Positions 23,501 through 30,315 of a stretch of DNA of 46,989 nucleotides are shown here, piece by piece. Below the pieces are notes generated by a model. That model did not search any database, was not told the origin of the DNA, and saw only the letters and a program-made list of their open reading frames with translations. Made by a program: the position numbers and the translations under genes. Source of the stretch: Streptomyces hayashii (GTDB lineage Bacteria; Actinomycetota; Actinomycetes; Streptomycetales; Streptomycetaceae); NCBI RefSeq assembly GCF_024539815.1, contig NZ_JAHHIU010000116.1:1-46989 (forward strand). Direction: 5' to 3'. Each line of letters begins with the position of its first letter. Position 1 is the stretch's first letter.

Positions 23501-24277
23501 ATGACCGAAGTATCGGTGACCAAGGAGGACGCGGTCACGAGCGGTGACCTTGTCGTCCTGAAGAGCGTCAACAAGCACTTCGGCGCGTTGCACGTTCTCC
23601 AGGACATCGACCTGACGATCACCCGCGGAGAGGTCGTCGTGGTCATCGGCCCCTCCGGGTCCGGGAAGTCGACGCTGTGCCGCACGATCAACCGTCTGGA
23701 GACGATCGACGAGGGCGCGATCACGATCGACGGGAAGCCGCTGCCCGAGGAGGGCAAGGCGCTGGCCCGGCTGCGCGCCGACGTCGGCATGGTCTTCCAG
23801 TCGTTCAACCTGTTCGCGCACAAGACCGTGCTTGAGAACGTGATGCTGGGCCAGATCAAGGTCCGCAAGGTGGACAAGGCGAAGGCCGAGGAGAAGGCGC
23901 GCGCCCTCCTCGACCGGGTCGGTGTGGGCACCCAGGCGGACAAGTACCCCGCGCAGCTCTCCGGCGGACAGCAGCAGCGCGTCGCCATCGCCCGAGCGCT
24001 GGCGATGGACCCGAAGGTCATGCTCTTCGACGAGCCGACCTCGGCCCTGGACCCCGAGATGATCAACGAGGTCCTGGAGGTCATGCAGCAGCTCGCCCGG
24101 GACGGCATGACGATGATCGTCGTCACCCATGAGATGGGTTTCGCACGATCGGCTGCAAACCGCGTGGTGTTCATGGCGGACGGACGCATCGTCGAAGAGG
24201 CTGCGCCCGACCAGTTCTTCAGCAACCCGCGCAGCGACCGTGCCAAGGACTTCCTGTCGAAGATCCTTCACCACTGA
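23501..24277 (+). CDS. gluA: glutamate ABC transporter ATP-binding protein
   Basis: This 258-residue ATPase powers glutamate import. Walker A is GPSGSGKS (50-57), the Q-loop is in MVFQSFNLF, the signature is LSGGQQQR (153-160), Walker B is VMLFDEP (E178) and the switch histidine is H210 in VTHEMGF. It belongs to the polar amino acid uptake subfamily. A GGAGG sequence lies about 20 bases before ATG and GGAG about 12 before it. It is the first gene of gluABCD. Confidence 0.93.
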   Translation: MTEVSVTKEDAVTSGDLVVLKSVNKHFGALHVLQDIDLTITRGEVVVVIGPSGSGKSTLCRTINRLETIDEGAITIDGKPLPEEGKALARLRADVGMVFQSFNLFAHKTVLENVMLGQIKVRKVDKAKAEEKARALLDRVGVGTQADKYPAQLSGGQQQRVAIARALAMDPKVMLFDEPTSALDPEMINEVLEVMQQLARDGMTMIVVTHEMGFARSAANRVVFMADGRIVEEAAPDQFFSNPRSDRAKDFLSKILHH

Positions 24278-24341
24278 GCCGCAGCCCTGACGGACCCCGC
24301 ACCGCCCGCAGTACTTCAACACTCTTCTAAGGACGTTCTCC

Positions 24342-25205
24342 ATGAAGCTTCGCAAGGTCACCGCCGCCTCGGCCGCAGCCCTCGTCCTGGCGCTCACGGC
24401 CACCGCGTGCGGCGGCGACAACAAGGACGACGCCGGCGGCGGCTCCAGCGCCGGCAGCGGTGGCGGCGGCAAGATCAAGGTCGGCATCAAGTTCGACCAG
24501 CCCGGCCTCGGCCTGAAGAAGCCCGACGGGTCCTTCGCCGGCTTCGACGTGGACGTCGCCACGTACATCGCCAAGCAGCTCGGCTACCAGCCGAACCAGA
24601 TCGAGTTCGTCGAGACCAAGAGCGCCGACCGCGAGAACGCCCTCTCGCGAGGCGACGTCAAGTTCATCACGGCCACCTACTCGATCAACGACGAGCGCAA
24701 GAAGAAGGTCGACTTCGCCGGCCCGTACCTGCTGGCCCACCAGGACCTGCTGATCAAGTCCAACTCGGACATCACCAAGGGCACGGACCTCAACGGCAAG
24801 AAGCTGTGTTCCGTGACCGGCTCGACCTCGGCGCAGAACGTGCAGAAGTCGATCGCCCCGGACGCGAAGCTCAAGGAGGTGAGCTCCTACTCGGAGTGCA
24901 TCGCCGGCCTGCAGAGCGGCGCGGTGGACGCGGTCACCACCGACGACTCGATCCTCGCCGGCTTCGCGGCGCAGGAGCAGTACAAGGGCAAGTTCAAGCT
25001 CGCGGGCCTGAAGCTCAGCAACGAAAACTACGGCGTCGGCGTCAAGAAGGGCGACACGGCGACCGTCGACAAGATCAACAAGGCGCTGGAGCAGATGGTC
25101 AGCGACGGCTCGTGGGAGAAGGCCGTCAAGGCCAACTTCGGCCCGGCCGACTACAAGAACGAGCCCGCCCCGAAGATCGGCGTCGTCGTCCCGAACGCCT
25201 CGTAA
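24342..25205 (+). CDS. gluB: glutamate ABC transporter substrate-binding lipoprotein
   Basis: This 287-residue lipoprotein has a signal peptide ending in the lipobox LTATAC (C23), a Gly/Ser/Asp-rich linker (about 24-43) and a family 3 solute-binding domain (about 45-275), with KPDGSFAGFDVDVA and a polar SVTGSTSAQNVQK segment. It captures glutamate outside the membrane for GluC/GluD. AAGGA lies 9 bases before ATG. The 64-base gap after gluA has no strong hairpin. Confidence 0.93.
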   Translation: MKLRKVTAASAAALVLALTATACGGDNKDDAGGGSSAGSGGGGKIKVGIKFDQPGLGLKKPDGSFAGFDVDVATYIAKQLGYQPNQIEFVETKSADRENALSRGDVKFITATYSINDERKKKVDFAGPYLLAHQDLLIKSNSDITKGTDLNGKKLCSVTGSTSAQNVQKSIAPDAKLKEVSSYSECIAGLQSGAVDAVTTDDSILAGFAAQEQYKGKFKLAGLKLSNENYGVGVKKGDTATVDKINKALEQMVSDGSWEKAVKANFGPADYKNEPAPKIGVVVPNAS

Positions 25206-25317
25206 CCACAGCTCAGCCACAGCGGGGTTCCCCGCGGTGCGCCGCCGTCCGTCGCGATCCCGGCGGCGGCGCACCGCACCCTTCCCATACGCCACCCAGC
25301 CGGAAGCGCGGGAGATC

Positions 25318-25983
25318 GTGTTCGACTTTCTTGATGGTTACGACGTCCTAGGGGCGTTCTGGATGACGGTGAAGCTCACCGCCGTCTCCGCCGTGGGCTC
25401 CCTGATCTGGGGCACCCTGTTGGCCGCCATGCGGGTCAGCCCGGTCCCGCTGATGCGCGGGTTCGGCACCGTGTACGTCAACATCGTCCGGAACATCCCC
25501 CTGACGGTCATCATTCTGTTCAGCTCGCTCGGTCTCGCCGACATCTTCGGCATGACCATGGGCAGCGACGACTTCGACGTCCAGGGATTCCGACTGGCCG
25601 CGCTCGGGCTGATCGGCTACACCGCGGCCTTCGTCTGCGAGGCGATCCGCTCCGGCATCAACACGGTGCCCCTGGGCCAGGCGGAGGCGGCCCGGGCCAT
25701 CGGCCTGAACTTCACGCAGACCCTGACGCTGGTCGTCCTCCCCCAGGCTTTCCGCTCGGTCATCGGCCCCCTGGCCAACGTCCTGATCGCGCTGACGAAG
25801 AACACCACGGTGGCGGCCGCCATCGGCGTCGCCGAAGCCGCCTACCTCATGAAGACGATGATCGAGAACGAGGCGCAGACGCTGCTCATCGGCGCGGTCT
25901 TCGCCTTCGGGTTCGTGGTACTGACCCTGCCCACCGGCCTCATCCTGGGCTGGCTCAGCAAGCGACTGGCGGTGAAGCGATGA
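25318..25983 (+). CDS. gluC: glutamate ABC transporter permease
   Basis: This 221-residue membrane permease has about five transmembrane segments and the EAA loop GQAEAARAIGLNF-LVVLPQAFR that contacts the ATPase. GTG 25318 was chosen because CGGGAG lies just upstream and the conserved protein starts MFDFLDGYDVL; the frame is open to 25237, but that part is Arg-rich and unconserved-looking. Its stop overlaps the gluD start. Confidence 0.9.
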   Translation: MFDFLDGYDVLGAFWMTVKLTAVSAVGSLIWGTLLAAMRVSPVPLMRGFGTVYVNIVRNIPLTVIILFSSLGLADIFGMTMGSDDFDVQGFRLAALGLIGYTAAFVCEAIRSGINTVPLGQAEAARAIGLNFTQTLTLVVLPQAFRSVIGPLANVLIALTKNTTVAAAIGVAEAAYLMKTMIENEAQTLLIGAVFAFGFVVLTLPTGLILGWLSKRLAVKR

Positions 25984-26903
25984 GCTCGGTCCTCTACGAC
26001 ACTCCCGGCCCTCGCGCCAAGCGGCGCAACGTCCTGTTCTCCGTGGTCTTCGGCATCCTGCTCGCCCTGCTCCTGTGGTGGATGTGGCAGAAGATGGACG
26101 ACAAGGACCAGCTCGAATCCGCGCTGTGGAAGCCGTTCGTCGAGTCCGAGGCATGGACGACGTACCTGTTGCCCGGCCTCGCCAACACGCTGAAGGCCGC
26201 GTCGCTCGCCATGGTCATCGGTCTTCCGCTGGGCGCGGTCTTCGGCATCGCCCGGCTGTCCGACCACCGCTGGGTACGCGGCGTGTCCGGCACGGTGGTC
26301 GAGTTCTTCCGGGCCATCCCGGTGCTGCTGCTGATGCTGTTCGCCAACGAGTTCTACGCCCGCTCCACCGACGTCGGCAGCGCGGACCGGCCTCTCTACG
26401 CCGTCGTCACCGGACTGGTGCTCTACAACGCGGCCGTCCTCGCCGAGGTCGTCCGGGCCGGCATCCTCTCCCTGCCCAGGGGGCAGACGGAGGCGGCGTA
26501 CGCCATCGGTCTGCGCAAGGGCCAGACGATGAGCAGCATCCTGCTCCCGCAGGCGGTCACCGCGATGCTCCCGGCGATCGTCAGCCAGCTCGTGGTCATC
26601 GTGAAGGACACCGCGCTCGGCGGTGTGATGATCGGATTCGCCGAGTTGCTCAACTCCCGCGGCACACTCGCGGCGAACTACGCCAACGTCGTCCCGAGCT
26701 TCATCGTCGTCGCGATCATCTTCATCGTCCTGAACTTCATCCTGACCACCTTCGCGAGCTGGCTGGAGCGCCGACTGCGGCGGAGCAAGCGGAGCACGGG
26801 CGCCGTGCTCGGCGCGGAGGACATGGAGGAGCTCAACCCGGCGGCGGTGGGCGGCACCTTCGGGACCGGCGCGGGCGGCGGCTTCGGAACCGGCGGCATC
26901 TGA
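25980..26903 (+). CDS. gluD: glutamate ABC transporter permease
   Basis: This 307-residue permease begins four bases inside gluC (ATGA overlap). It has about five or six transmembrane segments, starting near residue 17, and the EAA loop GQTEAAYAIGLRKGQTM-LLPQAV. Between the first and second transmembrane segments there is a short outer loop (MDDKDQLESALWKPF). The C-terminus is a Gly-rich tail (GTFGTGAGGGFGTGG). It forms the channel with GluC. Confidence 0.92.
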   Translation: MSSVLYDTPGPRAKRRNVLFSVVFGILLALLLWWMWQKMDDKDQLESALWKPFVESEAWTTYLLPGLANTLKAASLAMVIGLPLGAVFGIARLSDHRWVRGVSGTVVEFFRAIPVLLLMLFANEFYARSTDVGSADRPLYAVVTGLVLYNAAVLAEVVRAGILSLPRGQTEAAYAIGLRKGQTMSSILLPQAVTAMLPAIVSQLVVIVKDTALGGVMIGFAELLNSRGTLAANYANVVPSFIVVAIIFIVLNFILTTFASWLERRLRRSKRSTGAVLGAEDMEELNPAAVGGTFGTGAGGGFGTGGI

Positions 26904-26928
26904 CGCCCGCTCAAGCGAGGTGACGGGT

Positions 26929-26964
26929 ACGGAAGGCAGTGGCGTGCGCGCCACTGCCTTCCGT
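26929..26964 (+). terminator. gluABCD terminator hairpin
   Basis: A perfect 16-bp stem (arms 26929-26944 and 26949-26964, ACGGAAGGCAGTGGCG and its complement) with loop TGCG begins 26 bases after the gluD stop. Flanking AAGCGA and TCGCTT can extend pairing. Confidence 0.8.
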
Positions 26965-27080
26965 CGCTTGACGCAAACAACGACAATGGGTTGCATACGT
27001 TCTGTGATCGTGCCCCCTGCTCCAACCCGTTGTTCACTCAAGCCCGCGAGGACACCGTCGAAGGCAGGGGGCGGCACGCC

Positions 27081-28781
27081 GTGGACCCGGTGATCATCGT
27101 CGGAGCCGGACCGGTGGGGCTCACGCTCGCCCTGGCTCTGGCCCGTCAGCAGGTGCCGTCCGTGGTGCTCGACGAGGGCCCCGGCAAGGACGAACCGCGT
27201 CTTGCGCGCACCGTCGTGCTGCGCGAGGACACCGCGGCCCTCGTGCGGCGACTGACCGGAACGGACCTCGACCGGGCCGGGCTCCGTTGGGCCGGATGGC
27301 GTTCGATGCGGCGCAAGCAGGTGATCCGCGAGGTCGCTTTCGACGACACCGCCGATCCGGCTCCCCCGCACACCGCCGACCCCGCTCCGCTGCACATCGC
27401 CCAGCACGTGCTGACGGGCGCGCTGCGCGCCGCGCTGGAGGGCGAGCCGCTCGCGAAGGTCGTCGTGGACAGCCGGCTGGACGGCGTCGAACAGGAAGCC
27501 TCCGGCGTCACGGTCCACACCCGCGGCCCCCGGGGCACCTGGTGGCGCGGCAGCCACCTGGTCGGCTGCGACGGTCCGCGCTCCACCGTCCGCAAGCTCC
27601 TCGACGTCCGCTTCCCGGGCCGCACCGCGGTGGAGCGACACGCCGTGGCCGCCCTGCGCGTGGAACTTCCCTGGGCCGACGAGGCGTTGCTCCATCGGAC
27701 GCCGCCGTGGCGGACGGCCGGTCCCTCCGCCGGCGAGGTCACCGGACGCCCGCTGCCGGACGGCGTCTGGCGCCTGGACTGGCTGCTGCCGCCGGGCAAG
27801 GACCTCGTCACACCCGAACTGCTCGTGGCGCGCATCCGCGAGACCCTCGCCGGCTGGAGCGGTGGCTCCACACCCCCCTACGAGCTGCTGGACACCGGTG
27901 TCCACACCGTGCACCACCGGCTGGCCCGCCGCTGGCGCGTGGGGCGGGTCTTCCTCGCCGGGGACGCCGCGCACCTGCTCGGCGCGTTCGGCGCGCAGGG
28001 TCTGGACGAGGGTCTGCGCGACGCCGACAACCTGGCCTGGAAGCTCGCCCTGGCCTGGCACCACGGGCCGCACGAGGCTCTGCTCGACAGTTACCAGGAG
28101 GAGCGGCGCGCCGTCGTCTCCGCCCGGCTGCGCGCAGCCGATCAGGCGCTGCCGCTGCTGCGCGGCGGCGGTGGCATCAGGGCGTACGTGCCGGGCGCGG
28201 CCCGCGGCCATGACGTGCTGCTCACCGACGGCCACCTGGGACGCGGCCCGCTGGGCGCGGCCGGCAGCTACGAGGAGTCACCTCTGGCGCCCCGGCACCT
28301 GGAGGCGGAGGTTCCGGTCGGCACGGCCCCGGGGGCGCAGGTCCAGGACGTCCGCGTGACGGCGGAGGACGGCTCGTTCGTACAGCTGCGGGACCGGCTC
28401 GGCCGGGGCGCGCTGCTCGTCCTGCTGATCGCGCCGGGCACCGGCGTGTGGGAGCGCCGGCACTGGGTGAGCGCCGGGATCATGCCCCGCCTGGCCGCCG
28501 CGGTGACGGCCCTGCCGAGCCCGGCCGAGCTGCTGGTGGCGGAGAGCTACCCGGGCGCGGCCGCCCACACCGTCCTGCTGATCCGGCCCGACGGCCATCT
28601 GGTCGCCGCGCTCAACGGGGTGCGCGCGGCCGACCTGTACGCGGCGGCTGAGGCGGCCCTGGGCGGCCCGGCGACCGCTCAAGGCGCCCAGGAGGCTCAG
28701 GGAACTCGGAGAACTCACGGCACCAAGGGGGCTCAGGAGGCGTCCGCGGCCGGTGCCGCGGCGGGCAGTACGTCCAAGTGA
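27081..28781 (+). CDS. FAD-dependent aromatic-type monooxygenase
   Basis: This 566-residue flavoprotein has the group A hydroxylase layout: a Rossmann GAGPVG (8-13), a central DG-like motif in LVGCDGPRSTVRKLL (about 160-172) and FLAGDAAHLLGAFGAQGLDEGLRDADNLAWKLA (about 290-320), which binds FAD. A thioredoxin-like C-terminal domain (about 450-530) resembles that of pentachlorophenol/rifampicin-type monooxygenases. The last 40 residues are low-complexity Ala/Gly/Thr/Gln. GTG 27081 follows AGGCAGGGGG; the open frame upstream to 26991 is not typical. The natural substrate is unknown. Confidence 0.82.
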   Translation: MDPVIIVGAGPVGLTLALALARQQVPSVVLDEGPGKDEPRLARTVVLREDTAALVRRLTGTDLDRAGLRWAGWRSMRRKQVIREVAFDDTADPAPPHTADPAPLHIAQHVLTGALRAALEGEPLAKVVVDSRLDGVEQEASGVTVHTRGPRGTWWRGSHLVGCDGPRSTVRKLLDVRFPGRTAVERHAVAALRVELPWADEALLHRTPPWRTAGPSAGEVTGRPLPDGVWRLDWLLPPGKDLVTPELLVARIRETLAGWSGGSTPPYELLDTGVHTVHHRLARRWRVGRVFLAGDAAHLLGAFGAQGLDEGLRDADNLAWKLALAWHHGPHEALLDSYQEERRAVVSARLRAADQALPLLRGGGGIRAYVPGAARGHDVLLTDGHLGRGPLGAAGSYEESPLAPRHLEAEVPVGTAPGAQVQDVRVTAEDGSFVQLRDRLGRGALLVLLIAPGTGVWERRHWVSAGIMPRLAAAVTALPSPAELLVAESYPGAAAHTVLLIRPDGHLVAALNGVRAADLYAAAEAALGGPATAQGAQEAQGTRRTHGTKGAQEASAAGAAAGSTSK

Positions 28782-29039
28782 CCTCCCGCGGGGGTCCCGC
28801 CGTGGCGGTCCGTTCAGTCGCGGGTCCCGCTGTGGTGGCCCCCCGGGCCGCGGGCCCGTCGGGCATGCACTCCGTGCTCGTGAACTCCGTCGCTCGTGAA
28901 CCCCGGCCGCTCGCGAACCCCGTCGGTCGTGAGCGGCTCACGTCGCGAGTGTCATCGCTGGTGCCGCCGTCGGTCGACGCTCCCGCCGCTCGTGCGGCTG
29001 CACGCGCTGTCACCGTGAGGTCCACATGGTGACAGTGAG
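28782..29039 (+). other. non-coding stretch with short imperfect repeats
   Basis: This GC-rich region after the monooxygenase gene holds short imperfect copies of GCTCGTGAACnCC between about 28878 and 28920 and no convincing gene. The open frames here run through from genes on other frames. The promoter of the cysteine dioxygenase unit begins at 29040. Confidence 0.4.
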
Positions 29040-29068
29040 TTGACCGAGGTGAACCGCCATGGTGTACT
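29040..29068 (+). promoter_or_regulatory. promoter of the leader peptide / cysteine dioxygenase unit
   Basis: TTGACC (29040-29045), 17 bases, TGTACT (29063-29068) is a good housekeeping-type promoter. The start of transcription would fall at about 29075-29076, the same position as the GTG of the leader ORF. Confidence 0.55.
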
Positions 29069-29075
29069 CCGGATC

Positions 29076-29162
29076 GTGACCGACACCGATGTGCGCCTGT
29101 GGCGGAGGGTCCATATGGACCTCGTCCGCTATGCGGGCTGCGTGTGTCGTCCGTCCTGCTGA
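29076..29162 (+). CDS. Cys-rich leader peptide upstream of cysteine dioxygenase
   Basis: A 28-residue ORF starts with GTG 29076 (MTDTDVRLWRRVHMDLVRY) and ends AGCVCRPSC-stop, with three Cys codons in the last seven. The RR-x-H-x-DL core and the Cys-rich end resemble the short 'putative leader peptide' ORFs found before sulfur genes in actinobacteria. The predicted promoter places the transcript start on the GTG, so it would be leaderless. An internal ATG at 29115 has GGAGGG 5 bases upstream and could start a 15-residue form that keeps all Cys codons. It lies 96 bases before the dioxygenase start. An attenuation role is inference. Confidence 0.65.
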   Translation: MTDTDVRLWRRVHMDLVRYAGCVCRPSC

Positions 29163-29258
29163 ATTCGCATCCCCCTTTTCCACCGGCGCGCCCGCCCGGC
29201 GCATCCGCGCTCGTGCGCCCGGCCGCGCCTCCCCGCGAACGTTCACAGGACGGTACCC

Positions 29259-29801
29259 GTGTCTGTCTCTCCCTCCGTGTCCGCCGTCGCCGCTGACGCC
29301 TCCGTCGCGGCGCCCACCCAGGCGGATCTCCTCGACTTCGTACGGCGCACGGCCGCCGACGCCGAACTGATCTCCTCGCTCCCGCTCGACCCCGAGGGCC
29401 GCACCTGGGTACGCCTGGAAGGCCCCGGCGGCAGCGAGGCCTGGCTGATCGGCTGGCCGCCCGGCACGGGCACCGGCTGGCACGACCACGCCGACTCGGT
29501 GGGCGCCTTCCTCACCGCCCGGGGCGCACTGAAGGAGTACTCGCTCGCCGCACGGCTGCCCACCGACGGCTGGAAGACCCTGGAGCTGGCCGACGGCATC
29601 GACCGGGAACGCTCCCTCACCGCCGGCCGCGGCCGCGCCTTCGGCCGCCACCACGTCCACGAGGTCCTCAACGAGTCCACCGAGGAGCACGCCGTCTCCG
29701 TCCACGCCTACTACCCGCCGCTGCCCGGCATCCGCCGCTACAGCCGCACCGGACGTGTCCTGCGGCTGGAGCAGGTCGAGCGTCCCGAGGACTGGCAGTG
29801 A
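29259..29801 (+). CDS. cysteine dioxygenase
   Basis: This 180-residue cupin converts L-cysteine and oxygen to cysteine sulfinate with a mononuclear iron. Iron ligands are visible in WHDHADSVGAF (H75, H77) and in RHHVHEVLN (H132/H134), and the cupin strands between them are intact. The start is GTG, with CAGGA 8 bases upstream. Its stop overlaps the rhodanese GTG start (GTGA), so both are one translational unit. A Cys-rich leader ORF precedes it by 96 bases. Confidence 0.88.
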   Translation: MSVSPSVSAVAADASVAAPTQADLLDFVRRTAADAELISSLPLDPEGRTWVRLEGPGGSEAWLIGWPPGTGTGWHDHADSVGAFLTARGALKEYSLAARLPTDGWKTLELADGIDRERSLTAGRGRAFGRHHVHEVLNESTEEHAVSVHAYYPPLPGIRRYSRTGRVLRLEQVERPEDWQ

Positions 29802-30274
29802 GCGGCGCGGACGTCCCCCACGACGGTCCGCCGCACGGACGGCGGGAAGAGCGGCGGGGAGGGCGGCGGGAACAACGACCGGACGACCGACTGGCGCTCG
29901 GCATAGACGAGCTGCTCGAACGAGTACGTTCCGGGTACGCGCGCGTGGAGGCGCGGGAGGCCTACGAAGCGGCTCGCGCGGGTGAGGCGCTGCTCGTCGA
30001 CATCCGTTACGCGGCCCTGCGTGAGCGGGACGGACTCATCCCCGGCGCGCTGGTCGTCGAGCGCAACGAACTGGAGTGGCGTCTCGACCCCCGGGGCAGC
30101 CACCGGCTCCCCGAGGCCACGAGCCACGACGTGCGCGCGATCGTGATCTGCAACGAGGGTTACGCGTCGAGCCTCGCCGCGGCCTCGCTGCACCAGCTGG
30201 GGCTGCACCGGGCCACCGACCTGGTCGGCGGTTTCCAGGCGTGGAAGGCGGCGGGGCTCCCGGTGACCTCGTAG
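29798..30274 (+). CDS. rhodanese-domain protein
   Basis: This 158-residue protein has an Arg/Gly-rich first 30 residues, then a single rhodanese domain (about 34-156) with LLVDIR, the active cysteine C118 in VICNEGYASS and GGFQAWKAAGLPV. It would carry sulfur as a persulfide or act as a sulfur transferase. Coupling to cysteine dioxygenase by GTGA overlap suggests a joint role in sulfur-amino-acid breakdown or sulfide handling. It is convergent with the permease gene. Confidence 0.88.
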   Translation: MSGADVPHDGPPHGRREERRGGRREQRPDDRLALGIDELLERVRSGYARVEAREAYEAARAGEALLVDIRYAALRERDGLIPGALVVERNELEWRLDPRGSHRLPEATSHDVRAIVICNEGYASSLAAASLHQLGLHRATDLVGGFQAWKAAGLPVTS

Positions 30275-30275
30275 G

Positions 30276-30312
30276 CGGGAGCACGCCCGAGGACGGGAGC
30301 ACTCCCGAGGGA
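30276..30312. repeat. tandem palindromic unit between convergent genes
   Basis: Two tandem copies of CGGGAGCACnCCCGAGG (30276-30292 and 30294-30310) follow the rhodanese stop. The second contains the perfect palindrome CGGGAG-CA-CTCCCG (30294-30307). It may serve as a weak terminator for both convergent units. Confidence 0.4.
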
Positions 30313-30315
30313 CGG

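Noticed and set aside
29010..29705. Open frame of 231 codons on the minus strand over the leader peptide and cysteine dioxygenase
   Set aside because: Antisense shadow of the cupin gene; no start signal or domain.
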